Below, piece by piece: positions 1 through 7,474 of a stretch of DNA of 27,954 bases. The notes below the pieces were generated by a model that had not been told where the DNA came from, made no database searches, and worked only from the letters and a program-made list of their open reading frames with translations. Source of the stretch: RUG11198 sp036342255 (lineage in GTDB: Bacteria > Bacillota_I > Bacilli_A > RF39 > UBA660); assembly GCA_036342255.1 (NCBI GenBank), contig JAZAUS010000016.1, positions 1 to 27,954 of the forward strand. Direction: 5' to 3'. The position numbers were made by a program, and so were the translations under genes. Each line of letters starts with the position of its first letter. Position 1 is the stretch's first letter.

Positions 1-257
1 AATCAATCACTATCCCTTCTTCCGTTACGAGCATAGGAAATAATGCTTTTGGGGGTTGTAGTTCATTGGCATCAATAGTAATTCCTTCTTCCGTTACGAG
101 CATAGGAGAAAGTGTTTTTGAGTCTTGCACTTTATTGGAATCAATCACTATCCCTTCTTCCGTTACGAGCATAGGAAATAATGCTTTTGGGGGTTGTAGT
201 TCATTGGCATCAATAGTAATTCCTTCTTCCGTTACGAGCATAGGAGAAAGTGTTTTT
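1..257 (+). repeat. 138-bp tandem duplication inside the LRR gene
   Basis: Bases 1-119 are identical, base for base, to bases 139-257. The period is 138 bp, exactly two 23-codon LRR units. The first difference is at 120 (g) against 258 (t). The left copy may continue beyond the window. Other units in the gene share the repeated core encoding PSSVTSIG but differ around it, so this pair is a recent duplication or gene conversion. Confidence 0.95.
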
Positions 258-836
258 TCTGGTTGTAAGTTATTGCGTGAAATAAAAATAGTAGACAATC
301 CTTTGTTTGTGGTTGATAGTGATATGTTAATAGACCAGAAGAATCTGAAACTATTGGCATATTTTGGAACAAGAAGCAATGTCACTATTCCTTCTTCGGT
401 TACGAGCATAGGACATAGTGTTTTTTCTGGTTGTGGTTCATTGAGATCAATAATCATTCCTTCTTCGGTTACGAGCATAGGAGAAAGTGCTTTTTCTGAT
501 TGTAGTTCATTGAAATCAATCGATATTCCTTCTTCCGTTACGAGTATAGGAGGACATGCTTTTTATCGTTGTAGTTCATTGGCATCAATCGATATTCCTT
601 CTTCCGTTACGAGTATCGGAGAATATGCTTTTATGGGTTGCAATTCATTGGAATCAATTGTGCTTCCTTCATCTGTTACAAGTATAGGGGAAGATGCTTT
701 TTGGAGTTGCCGTAAGTTATCTACTATTAGATTTGGTGGAACTGTATCAGATTGGGGTAATGTAACTCTAGGAAGAAGTTGGAGACCAAGTGGACTTAAA
801 GAAGTAATTTGTTCAGACGGTACAGTGACTTTATAA
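1..836 (+). CDS. BspA-like LRR_5 repeat protein, 5'-truncated by window edge
   Basis: The reading frame is open from base 3, so the gene starts outside the window; an internal TTG at 66 is not a credible start. The visible part is nine 23-residue leucine-rich repeats of the LRR_5/BspA type (core IPSSVTSIGxxAFxGCSSL). They are interrupted after the fourth unit by a degenerate unit of about 33 residues. The C-terminal cap reads IRFGGTVSDWGNV and ends near ICSDGTVTL. BspA-type repeats form solenoids used in surface binding. Next to a fibre-like gene this one is probably a receptor-binding or tail-fibre component, which is inference. The two leftmost repeat pairs are identical at DNA level (see repeat entry). 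It is probably co-transcribed with the gene at 850. It could instead be a host-derived surface protein. Confidence 0.85.
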   Translation, partial: SITIPSSVTSIGNNAFGGCSSLASIVIPSSVTSIGESVFESCTLLESITIPSSVTSIGNNAFGGCSSLASIVIPSSVTSIGESVFSGCKLLREIKIVDNPLFVVDSDMLIDQKNLKLLAYFGTRSNVTIPSSVTSIGHSVFSGCGSLRSIIIPSSVTSIGESAFSDCSSLKSIDIPSSVTSIGGHAFYRCSSLASIDIPSSVTSIGEYAFMGCNSLESIVLPSSVTSIGEDAFWSCRKLSTIRFGGTVSDWGNVTLGRSWRPSGLKEVICSDGTVTL

Positions 837-849
837 TTTTATTTAGAAT

Positions 850-2013
850 ATGGGAAAAACAATATTAAATAAAACAGGACAGGATATTGAACAACTTTGT
901 GAGAAGAAACTTGCATCTATTAATGCCAATCCTATAATTGAGAAAACTTCAATTGAAGACGGAATTGTAAGAGAAAATACTATCTATAGACTTGGAACCG
1001 TAACTAGTGCTCCTGTTATTACTGCCGTAGAAAATTCATATAATGAATCTATTATTGTCTTTAAAACAGGTCCTAATGTAACTTACTTGAATGAAAATAA
1101 TGACAGCGTAAATGGTTTGGCAGTTCCTCAATTTATTCCAACTGGCTATTCTCTTGTTGGAGTTCCAGTAAAAATATTGGAACAAGATAGTAGCTATGTT
1201 ATCTGTTATTGGAATCACCTTGTAATAATTAAGAAGTTACATGACTGTAGCGGGGGATATGACTATAGTGATTATGCACTTGTTGGTGGAGCTGATGCTG
1301 AACGCTCCTATGTTGTATATTCAGGTGAAGATAGAGACAAGAAGATTAAAAGTGGTTTAGGCTGTGTAATTGATACTAATAATAAGATAGACATAATATC
1401 AGATGGTGGTATTGAAGTAAAAATTGGATATTCAACTAAAACTGTTGATCCTAGTAGTACTTTTTTTGGTGATTATTTTGATGGCCGTTATTCTCAAGAT
1501 CTTTGGGATTGTACAATTACTGGCTTAAGAATTGGTTCTGAACTTGATGATTTTGTTCCATCACGGGAATTCCATGATATTCCAATAGAAGTGGATTATG
1601 GTAATCAAAAACTTAAGATTAATAATGATGGATTCTTGATTAGAACAGAAGGAACTACTAAGAAGCTTTGTTTTGTAACAACTGATTCTAACTTGGTAAA
1701 TGCTAATAAAATTGACTTAACTAATTCTGGTATTACATCACTTGATCAATATCCATTTATTAACTGTTCATTAAATGAATTGATTCTTCCAGCTACTATT
1801 GATCATATTAATGAGTATACTTTCATAAAGAGGGATGATGGAGGTGATGATCTTATTGAAGATATAATTGAATCAGTTACATTTAAAGGAACTATTGCTC
1901 AGTGGGAAAATATTGATGATGTTAGCTTGGGTGGTGCTGGCGCTGGTTCATATTGGCCACTAGTTATTCACTGTTCTGATGGAGATTGGGTAAATCCTGA
2001 TAGATCAGAATAA
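850..2013 (+). CDS. Putative phage tail-fibre/structural protein with LRR_5-like C-terminal cap
   Basis: This is a 387-residue protein starting at an ATG 13 bases after the LRR gene stop, with no Shine-Dalgarno but an AT-rich leader. The N-terminal part (about residues 1-90, with NTIYRLGTVTSAPVITAVEN) resembles the beta-rich modules seen in structural proteins of Bacteroidales phages; that is a recollection of pattern, not a search result. The middle is beta-rich and unrecognised. Residues of about 285-385 contain an LRR_5-like unit (LNELILPATIDHINEYTF) and a cap (FKGTIAQWENI, then a tryptophan and HCSDGDWVN). The cap closely parallels the end of the upstream gene (FGGTVSDWGNV, ICSDGTVTL). 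A paired fibre/receptor-binding role is inferred from the shared cap and the co-directional spacing. Confidence 0.7.
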   Translation: MGKTILNKTGQDIEQLCEKKLASINANPIIEKTSIEDGIVRENTIYRLGTVTSAPVITAVENSYNESIIVFKTGPNVTYLNENNDSVNGLAVPQFIPTGYSLVGVPVKILEQDSSYVICYWNHLVIIKKLHDCSGGYDYSDYALVGGADAERSYVVYSGEDRDKKIKSGLGCVIDTNNKIDIISDGGIEVKIGYSTKTVDPSSTFFGDYFDGRYSQDLWDCTITGLRIGSELDDFVPSREFHDIPIEVDYGNQKLKINNDGFLIRTEGTTKKLCFVTTDSNLVNANKIDLTNSGITSLDQYPFINCSLNELILPATIDHINEYTFIKRDDGGDDLIEDIIESVTFKGTIAQWENIDDVSLGGAGAGSYWPLVIHCSDGDWVNPDRSE

Positions 2014-2059
2014 TGATAATGAGGGTTAATACAGAAACCACTTTGTAATAATATAGTAT

Positions 2060-2096
2060 AAGAGGAGAACTTTCGTTCTCCTCTTCTTTTTTTTTT
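2060..2096 (+). terminator. Intrinsic terminator of the + strand LRR/fibre unit
   Basis: A perfect stem pairs 2060-2070 (A then AGAGGAGAAC) with 2075-2085, around a TTTC loop. A C and ten T residues follow at 2086-2096. It lies 47 bases after the stop of the 850 gene and closes the + strand unit. Confidence 0.9.
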
Positions 2097-2359
2097 GTGA
2101 CAGAAAATTTTCCGATGTATTAAATATATTGGATTTCAAAATGAAATTTAAACGAGAAATTCATAAGAAGTTACTCCTCTCTTCTCACAAGTTCAAAGAG
2201 AGGAGTATGGGGACCCCTCCCCTCAAGGAGGGGTATCCCCTTACGACTAAATTTAATTATTATATCCTATAATTATTGCCGAAAATTATAAATTATAAAT
2301 AATTTGTAACATTTTTTTAAACTCAATATATATATAGAAACGCGACATTTTAGTTACCT

Positions 2360-2538
2360 AAAAATGTCACAAAAATGATTAATTTTTAATATTTTTTAAA
2401 GAAATATTTAAATTTTCTACTTAATCCCTTGGGATATTGTTCAATTTTTGGAATTTAAATCCGAAGCGATAGCGGAGGATTTAAATGATGGATACCCCGC
2501 AGGGGTCTCCCCTCGGCGAAAAAAATGTCACAAAAATG
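2360..2538. repeat. 18-bp direct repeat flanking part of the intergenic region
   Basis: AAAAATGTCACAAAAATG occurs exactly at 2360-2377 and 2521-2538, both in the same orientation. The copies bracket the inverted repeat at 2453-2486 and the GC-rich palindrome near 2500. They could be insertion borders, protein-binding iterons or remnants of duplication. Confidence 0.7.
2453..2486. repeat. 10-bp inverted repeat, REP-like palindrome
   Basis: ATTTAAATCC (2453-2462) is the exact reverse complement of GGATTTAAAT (2477-2486). The 14-base loop holds GAAGCGATAGCGGA. It has no poly-T tract on either side, so it is not a simple terminator. Confidence 0.75.
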
Positions 2539-2550
2539 GGCCCAAATTAA

Positions 2551-2590
2551 GAAAAAAAAAGAAAGACAGACGCGAACGCGTCTGTCTTTC
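2551..2590 (-). terminator. Intrinsic terminator of the helicase and small-gene array
   Basis: A perfect 14-bp stem pairs GAAAGACAGACGCG (2561-2574) with 2577-2590. Read on the - strand it is followed by a run of nine T (the A run at 2552-2560). It lies 5 bases past the helicase stop and is probably the final terminator of the array transcript. Confidence 0.92.
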
Positions 2591-2595
2591 AATCT

Positions 2596-4602
2596 TTAAC
2601 TCTTTTTATTAATTAATCTATAGCTTCTTTGAAGTATTCCTTTTCTATCTTTTGCATTAGTCAAGATAGTATCAAAATATTCTTCAATATCATTTGATTT
2701 TGCTTTCTTATTAAATCCTAGTTTATCATATACAGCTTGTAAACAGATTTTCATATCAGATCTTGAGACAACATCCCCAATCTTAAATGAATTTTGTATT
2801 ACCTGTTTTAAATCATCTTTATCATATTCATTAATTCCTATGGCTTTCTTTAATTTAGTAAAGTTATAACCACGTTTTCTACAACCTTCAGGTCCAAGTC
2901 TTTTGTAAAAATCACTATAAGACTTTGGAACAATATCTAGTACTATGTCTAATTCTTCTTTACATAGTTTATTATTGTTTTCACATAGGTATTTTAATTT
3001 CATATAAGACTGACCTTGTTGATCGAAATCAGATATAAAGTTATTTACATTTTCCATATTTTTATCTGTCAAATCATAGTTGTTACTACTATAAATTGTA
3101 TTAAATACGGAAAATCTATCTTTATAATCTATTTGTTGAATATCATAAGCTCTTCTTTCTGCTATGAGAACTAGTTTATTTCTAGCAAATACAGGAACAT
3201 TTCCAGCGTGTTTATTAATAGATGCATAATCTCTTCTATAATTTACAAGCCTGATAGAATCTAGAAATTTATTAGCTAAGGATTCTCTAATTTCATCATC
3301 TTTAGAGGATTCAACACATATATTCCAAGCTTTTTCTAGATTATCTGTTTCCTTAATTTTTCTCTTTAATATTTTTTCAAATTCATCTTTTAATACTACA
3401 TTCTTTTTACTTAAAGTTTTGTAATATAGTTCAGCTTTATTTTTCCAGGGATTAGAATCTAGTCGTTGTCTACCTAGAATCTGTGGTAGATCTAGTGTAA
3501 TATCAACAGCTAATGTTTCTATATTTGCATCTGATAAAATAAAACTTCTAGCATTATCTGAATAAAAATCAGCCCCTAAATACACAGTTCTTGTACAAAA
3601 AGTAAACATTTTATGAGGCTCTCCAGGAAGAGGTACAGATCCTATTGGATATTTTTTACCTAATTTTTTAACATTCTCTGGAGTATTTGCACATAAGATA
3701 TTTACTTCGTTTGGTTTAATGTTACACTTTCTAATAATGCTTTGAATATTAGAAACTGAATTAACATAAAATACTGCTTCCTTAGATTCTATATAGTGAT
3801 AACCTAATTTTGAATCATCTTGTATAACAGCTTTTTCATAGTTACCTGTTCTATAAGATTCTACGATTTTATTTATTACTGGTAATATTGAATTAACTGA
3901 TCTTACTTTTAGATTTGGTTTATTGACTCTAAATGGATCTGCCTTTTCCCAGTTTAATTCATAGTAAGGTAAGTTTTTAAATTCATCAAGTTCATCTAAA
4001 TACTTTTCTATCATAGGCGTAGCAGAAACAAAACAAACTTTGTTAACTCCATTTAAGTTGTTTACAAACTCTAGTTCTGTATCAGCCTTAAACCTAGAAT
4101 CAGTAAAGATACTCTGAAATTCATCTATGACTGTATAGAAGTTATCAAAAACATTATTACTTTGTAGAATATCTTTAACTAGTCTATAACTATCATATGT
4201 TACTAGTATCTTGATTGGAATGTTTTTTGACATACAATCCATTACATAACTAATAATTTGTTTTTGAAGATCAGATATTATTTGAAGTTTTTCATCCTCT
4301 GAAATATTATCTTCAATTTGCATAGTATCTTTTCTTTCTAATGTCTTATCAACCCTGATTGTTTTATCAAGTTTATTTTTTATAAGTAAGACATCATTTG
4401 GATGCTGTGCCTCTTTGTTTTCTAAGAGTATTTTTCTAGGAGAAGCAAGTATTACATTTTTACTATTAGTTATACAATATTCAGTAAATCCACAGCCAGG
4501 AATCTTTTTATCTAGAATATATGGAAAATCTAATAGATCAAATTCTTTCCACTCGTTTATAAATCTAATTCTTGCTGGTACTATAATTTCTGTTTTATTC
4601 AT
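2596..4602 (-). CDS. SF2 helicase-like NTPase with non-canonical Walker A
   Basis: This 668-residue protein carries superfamily 2 landmarks. The P-loop-like segment is IPGCGFTEY (34-42). A motif Ia-like ASPRKILLENK follows (53-63). The DEFQ Walker B/motif II is at 160-163 and SATP motif III at 193-196. A motif V-like TRTVYLGADF lies at 337-346, and motif VI is QILGRQR (374-380). The usual P-loop lysine is absent: glutamate follows T40. I recall related helicase-like proteins of Bacteroidales phages and mobile elements also having a G-x-G-x-T loop without lysine, so this may be a family trait. The C-terminal 250 residues are unrecognised. It starts 8 bases after the stop of the last small array gene (P44) and ends at a strong terminator. 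Substrate (DNA or RNA) is unknown. Confidence 0.75.
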   Translation of the reverse strand: MNKTEIIVPARIRFINEWKEFDLLDFPYILDKKIPGCGFTEYCITNSKNVILASPRKILLENKEAQHPNDVLLIKNKLDKTIRVDKTLERKDTMQIEDNISEDEKLQIISDLQKQIISYVMDCMSKNIPIKILVTYDSYRLVKDILQSNNVFDNFYTVIDEFQSIFTDSRFKADTELEFVNNLNGVNKVCFVSATPMIEKYLDELDEFKNLPYYELNWEKADPFRVNKPNLKVRSVNSILPVINKIVESYRTGNYEKAVIQDDSKLGYHYIESKEAVFYVNSVSNIQSIIRKCNIKPNEVNILCANTPENVKKLGKKYPIGSVPLPGEPHKMFTFCTRTVYLGADFYSDNARSFILSDANIETLAVDITLDLPQILGRQRLDSNPWKNKAELYYKTLSKKNVVLKDEFEKILKRKIKETDNLEKAWNICVESSKDDEIRESLANKFLDSIRLVNYRRDYASINKHAGNVPVFARNKLVLIAERRAYDIQQIDYKDRFSVFNTIYSSNNYDLTDKNMENVNNFISDFDQQGQSYMKLKYLCENNNKLCKEELDIVLDIVPKSYSDFYKRLGPEGCRKRGYNFTKLKKAIGINEYDKDDLKQVIQNSFKIGDVVSRSDMKICLQAVYDKLGFNKKAKSNDIEEYFDTILTNAKDRKGILQRSYRLINKKS

Positions 4603-4610
4603 TTGTTTCT

Positions 4611-4925
4611 CTATTTATATTGTAGGAGTTTTATTATCATCTTATTTGATTTTGATGTTCTGTAATGAAAAGTGGTGCGACCTGGATTTGAATAATATAT
4701 TCCTATTTTTTCTTCACCTTTCTTATTATTTATTACAATAACTGTATTTCTAGCAATATCTATTCTACGGGACCAGTAATCACATTTTCTGATGCCTTCA
4801 GTATTTATATGATATACATGACAAGTCAGTGGAACATTTTCTGAACTATAAACAGTTATGTTAAAAAGAGGATAATCTATATTATTTTTCTTAACAATAA
4901 GATTTTTATAATTTTCAATAATCAT
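4611..4925 (-). CDS. Array paralog P44 (last member), unknown function
   Basis: A 104-residue protein, promoter-distal member of the small-gene array, ending in TAG 8 bases before the helicase start. The N-terminal block is YKNLIVKKNN (6-15), followed by a beta-like FNITVY stretch and the family tryptophan at 51 (CDYW). Later strands include NTVIVINNKK. No signal peptide or membrane segment is evident. Family membership rests on the N-terminal block, the tryptophan, size and position. Confidence 0.75.
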   Translation of the reverse strand: MIIENYKNLIVKKNNIDYPLFNITVYSSENVPLTCHVYHINTEGIRKCDYWSRRIDIARNTVIVINNKKGEEKIGIYYSNPGRTTFHYRTSKSNKMIIKLLQYK

Positions 4926-4939
4926 AATTATAAATTTGT

Positions 4940-5200
4940 TTATATTATGTGTTTCATCGCAGAAACTACAATACGGTACATTGATATCTCATTATTCCTG
5001 AGTATAATAATATAATTACAATCATGGTCAACATCTATAGAAGTTGTAGTAACAAGTACTTTCGTTTTAGAATTATCTATATTACTGAAAAAATATTCTA
5101 CATAATCTATTGATGTTGGCCATACTACATTAAAATGCTTAATAGTTAAATTATAAGCATTAACGATGAATCTTTTAAAATTGAATTGTTTCATTTTCAT
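4940..5200 (-). CDS. Array paralog P43, unknown function
   Basis: About 86 residues from the ATG at 5200; a second ATG at 5194 is equally possible, while the longer frame to 5209 would need TTG. The N-terminal block is FKRFIVNAYN and the tryptophan sits early, at 27. The C-terminal strand pair IIILRNNEISMYRIVV matches the family's I-x-I-x-R block. It overlaps the end of P42 by 26 bases. Confidence 0.7.
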   Translation of the reverse strand: MKMKQFNFKRFIVNAYNLTIKHFNVVWPTSIDYVEYFFSNIDNSKTKVLVTTTSIDVDHDCNYIIILRNNEISMYRIVVSAMKHII

Positions 5201-5534
5201 TTTCAGCAATATTAGTAAAAGAAAGTATTGAATGCTCTCTTTTATTATTGGTATTAATGCGAGATAAATGAACTAATATATCATTTTCACCTTCTTCGAT
5301 ACAAAGAATTAATTCTTTTTCTTTAACAAAAAGCAATATGTTTCTTTCTTTGTATATTGTCAAATCTCTAGTATATATAATGGTTTTAAATGAACTTCCA
5401 GTTTTATCAATATATTTAGATCTAAAACTTTCTACAAAAGTTAAATTTTGATGTGTTTTATAAGTATGTCTCAAATAAAATCGAACTGGCTCTTTTTTGA
5501 AAAATAAATAAATAGTCTTCTTAGGTGGTAACAT
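5175..5534 (-). CDS. Array paralog P42, unknown function
   Basis: A 119-residue protein. Its N-terminus (KKTIYLFFKKEPVRFYLR) lacks the usual LIV but shares FF-x-KEP with P18 and a similar pattern with P16 (IVLFFNRRP), suggesting a distinct sub-lineage. It has no tryptophan. The middle alternates hydrophobic strands (ERNILLFVKEKELILCI). The C-terminus is acidic and asparagine-rich. It overlaps P43 downstream and lies 14 bases upstream of P41. Confidence 0.65.
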   Translation of the reverse strand: MLPPKKTIYLFFKKEPVRFYLRHTYKTHQNLTFVESFRSKYIDKTGSSFKTIIYTRDLTIYKERNILLFVKEKELILCIEEGENDILVHLSRINTNNKREHSILSFTNIAENENETIQF

Positions 5535-5548
5535 AATTGTTAAAAATA

Positions 5549-5935
5549 TTAATAGGTAAAAACACTTGACCAGAAATAGACTTCAGGTAAATATAAAATA
5601 CCAATAACCAATTTTTCAACAGTTGTATTACTTGTGTTCATTCTATCTGATAGGTTTTTATGTTTTGAAATATGCATCATAAACATATAATGATTCGTAC
5701 TATTTATTAACATTGCATCTTTATATCTTAAATGTTTATCACCACTGAATAGTACTCCATCAGCTGAATTACTACCAGTAATCATTATTGGTTTCCCTAA
5801 ATAATTGAATTCATCTATATCCCAAGACATAAACGAACCTTTATATTCTGCTTTTATAGTAATTCGTGTATATCGTTTTTCATCAATTGCTTTTATGTAG
5901 TTAACAATTAGGTGATTTAAGCCTGAGGTCATCAT
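5549..5935 (-). CDS. Array paralog P41, unknown function
   Basis: A 128-residue protein starting MMTSGLNHLIVNYIK, a good match to the family N-terminal block. A strand TRITIKAEYKG and tryptophan 38 (FMSWDID) follow. The start overlaps the end of P40 by 35 bases, one of the longest overlaps in the array. The well-conserved N-terminus argues that the overlap is real. The C-terminus is longer than average. Confidence 0.75.
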   Translation of the reverse strand: MMTSGLNHLIVNYIKAIDEKRYTRITIKAEYKGSFMSWDIDEFNYLGKPIMITGSNSADGVLFSGDKHLRYKDAMLINSTNHYMFMMHISKHKNLSDRMNTSNTTVEKLVIGILYLPEVYFWSSVFTY

Positions 5936-6287
5936 ATTCTAATGTTAGATTGTAAAAAATATTTGAATGTAAATTAATAGTATATGACTTCATGTAATAG
6001 GAACCGTTTGATATTGTAATTATTTTAGTACCTATTCCATAATCATCATTATAACTAAAAAAGCATACACAATTAGTTCTTAAATAAGGAAAACGATCAA
6101 GCGGAATAATTGCATGATCTGCTATTGAGTCATATTCATCTCTATCAGTAAGTGTATTTGTACGCCATACTTGTATGATATTATTATAGCTATCTTTTAT
6201 AAGAACATTAATATTAGCGTTTTTATAGCAAATAGTATTAAAGAGGGTAATAAATTCCTTTATTTTAGTAGTCTTTGATGCTATCAT
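5901..6287 (-). CDS. Array paralog P40, unknown function
   Basis: 128 residues from the ATG at 6287. The frame stays open to an ATG at 6305, but the shorter start fits the family N-terminus (TKIKEFITLFN, residues 7-17) and leaves 1 base to the P39 stop. Tryptophan 41 (IIQVWRTN) is in the family position, after a strand INVLIKDSYNN. A C-terminal strand KIITISNGSYYMKSY follows. Confidence 0.75.
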   Translation of the reverse strand: MIASKTTKIKEFITLFNTICYKNANINVLIKDSYNNIIQVWRTNTLTDRDEYDSIADHAIIPLDRFPYLRTNCVCFFSYNDDYGIGTKIITISNGSYYMKSYTINLHSNIFYNLTLEYDDLRLKSPNC

Positions 6288-6288
6288 A

Positions 6289-6558
6289 TTATATACATAT
6301 TTCAATAAAATAGTTCCTTTTAGGATTTAAATTAGTAATAATATTATAATCATAATAACGAAACGCATAATAATCTACTTTTATCGTAGTATTATGTTTC
6401 GTATTCATAAACAGCAGATTTGTTGTGTCATAATATATTGGCACTGTCTTTTTAATTTCATTACAACTAATCATTATATTAAAATATCCACAATAATATT
6501 GAGCAATATTATAGTGAATAATTAGTAATTTGAATTTTTCACTATTAATCCTAATCAT
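6289..6558 (-). CDS. Array paralog P39, close relative of P37 and P38
   Basis: 89 residues from the ATG at 6558. An upstream extension to 6642 would run through the P38 gene and is rejected because MIRINSEKFKLLIIHYN aligns with the starts of P37 and P38. Shared downstream segments are LLFMNTKHNTTIKVDYY and NPKRNYFIE. It lacks the family tryptophan and is very tyrosine- and isoleucine-rich. It sits 4 bases after P38. Confidence 0.75.
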   Translation of the reverse strand: MIRINSEKFKLLIIHYNIAQYYCGYFNIMISCNEIKKTVPIYYDTTNLLFMNTKHNTTIKVDYYAFRYYDYNIITNLNPKRNYFIEICI

Positions 6559-6562
6559 ATTT

Positions 6563-6838
6563 TTACTCAATAAAATAATTATTATGTTCAGGAAGAAAAT
6601 CACCCTTATAAGGAAAATAACGAGATTCATAGTACTGTACACTTATAAAAATATTATGTTTTGTATTTATAAATAGTAGTACTGTAGTATAGTATATTTT
6701 CGGTATCATCATAATAATATTACCCTCATTTTTAACTAATATATTATAAATATCATTTTTATAATCTTTAGTTTGAGTCTTACTATTATTGTAGTAAATA
6801 ATTAAATATTTTAATCTTTCGCTATCAAACTTAATCAT
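6563..6838 (-). CDS. Array paralog P38, close relative of P37 and P39
   Basis: 91 residues starting MIKFDSERLKYLIIYYNN. It shares YYTTVLLFINTKHN and a C-terminal NNYFIE with its two neighbours, which marks a three-gene duplication. Its middle (about residues 18-50) is the divergent part. No tryptophan. A 19-base gap separates it from P37. Confidence 0.75.
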   Translation of the reverse strand: MIKFDSERLKYLIIYYNNSKTQTKDYKNDIYNILVKNEGNIIMMIPKIYYTTVLLFINTKHNIFISVQYYESRYFPYKGDFLPEHNNYFIE

Positions 6839-6857
6839 ATACTTTATTTTTTTTTAT

Positions 6858-7130
6858 TTACCTTAAGAATTTTCTGTTACCACGTAATCTATTAAATATA
6901 ATAAAATAGTTCCTTTTAGGATCTAAATTAATTTTACAATCAAAATAATTATTACTATAATACTCTACTTTCATTACAGTATTATATTTTGTGTTTATAA
7001 ATAGAATTTTTGTAGTATAATATAATAATATATAATCACCAGATTTAATTTTTATTTTAAAATCTCTATTTTCAAAATAATTGTAATTAATAATTAGCAA
7101 TTTGAGACCTTTACTATCATACTTAATCAT
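6858..7130 (-). CDS. Array paralog P37, close relative of P38 and P39
   Basis: 90 residues from the ATG at 7130; the frame reaches 7136 only with a TTG. It begins MIKYDSKGLKLLIINYN and contains YYTTKILFINTKYNT and NLDPKRNYFI, parallel to P38 and P39. Unlike them it carries a basic tail (RLRGNRKFLR). It lies 2 bases after the P36 stop. Confidence 0.75.
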   Translation of the reverse strand: MIKYDSKGLKLLIINYNYFENRDFKIKIKSGDYILLYYTTKILFINTKYNTVMKVEYYSNNYFDCKINLDPKRNYFIIFNRLRGNRKFLR

Positions 7131-7132
7131 AA

Positions 7133-7474
7133 TCAACTATTATTACAATTTTTTATAAAATATTTTTCATCTTTATTTAGATGAACTCTTATAAGTGAAA
7201 AATGATCAGTTAATTCAATATCATAAATGTATATTACTTTTCTTTTTGGCATCGAAAAATATAGTAATGGGTTTTTATCAGTATCAAAGCTAACGACCAT
7301 ATCATCTACATCAATACCCCTGTTATTAATATTACCAGAATTATCAGTACAGCAACAAAAACAATAGTTAAACTTAACAATTCTTTGTTGCATAGTTGTA
7401 ATTCTAATATAAAGTTCACTAATACGTTTATTATTAAATAAACAGATAATATCTTTAATTCCTAGTAAATTCAT
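7133..7474 (-). CDS. Array paralog P36, cysteine-rich, unknown function
   Basis: 113 residues with the N-terminal block IKDIICLFNNK (6-16). A cysteine cluster (C38, C40, C41, C42) sits where other members have the tryptophan, which is absent here. The C-terminal block reads LIRVHLNKDEKYFIK. It overlaps P35 by 4 bases (ATGA), indicating translational coupling. Confidence 0.75.
   Translation of the reverse strand: MNLLGIKDIICLFNNKRISELYIRITTMQQRIVKFNYCFCCCTDNSGNINNRGIDVDDMVVSFDTDKNPLLYFSMPKRKVIYIYDIELTDHFSLIRVHLNKDEKYFIKNCNNS

Larger units (their letters stand above)
2097..2550. other. Non-coding, hairpin-rich interval between convergent units
   Basis: No convincing gene is seen in these 454 bases. 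The DNA is AT-rich with GC-rich palindromic islands. One hairpin pairs 2173-2183 with 2196-2206. A two-level hairpin pairs 2209-2213 with 2236-2240 and, inside it, 2214-2220 with 2227-2233. An imperfect inverted repeat around 2344-2368 is built on GACATTTT/AAAATGTC. A 10-bp inverted repeat pairs 2453-2462 with 2477-2486. An ACCCC/GGGGT palindrome lies at about 2494-2506. The composition resembles REP-type palindromes. Candidate roles are a structured RNA, an origin or packaging element, or mobile REP-like elements; none is proven. Confidence 0.6.

Noticed and set aside
1..836. CRISPR array, because of regularly spaced near-identical repeats
   Set aside because: The repeats are in frame, have a 69-base period and encode a 23-residue LRR unit.
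1..2013. Diversity-generating retroelement acting on the fibre-like genes
   Set aside because: No reverse transcriptase, template repeat or adenine-biased variation is visible in the window.
2141..2272. 43-codon + strand open frame (MKFKREIHKKLLLSS...) in the intergenic region
   Set aside because: It lies behind a strong terminator, runs through two perfect hairpins, and its TPPLKEG-type peptide is what REP-like palindromes often spell by chance.
4415..4741. + strand open frame opposite the helicase start and P44
   Set aside because: It is antisense to two well-supported genes and its hydrophobic product is typical of AT-rich complementary strands.
6559..6642. N-terminal extension of P39 with a membrane-like segment
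   Set aside because: It is the antiphase reading of P38; relatives start at the MI[KR] position.
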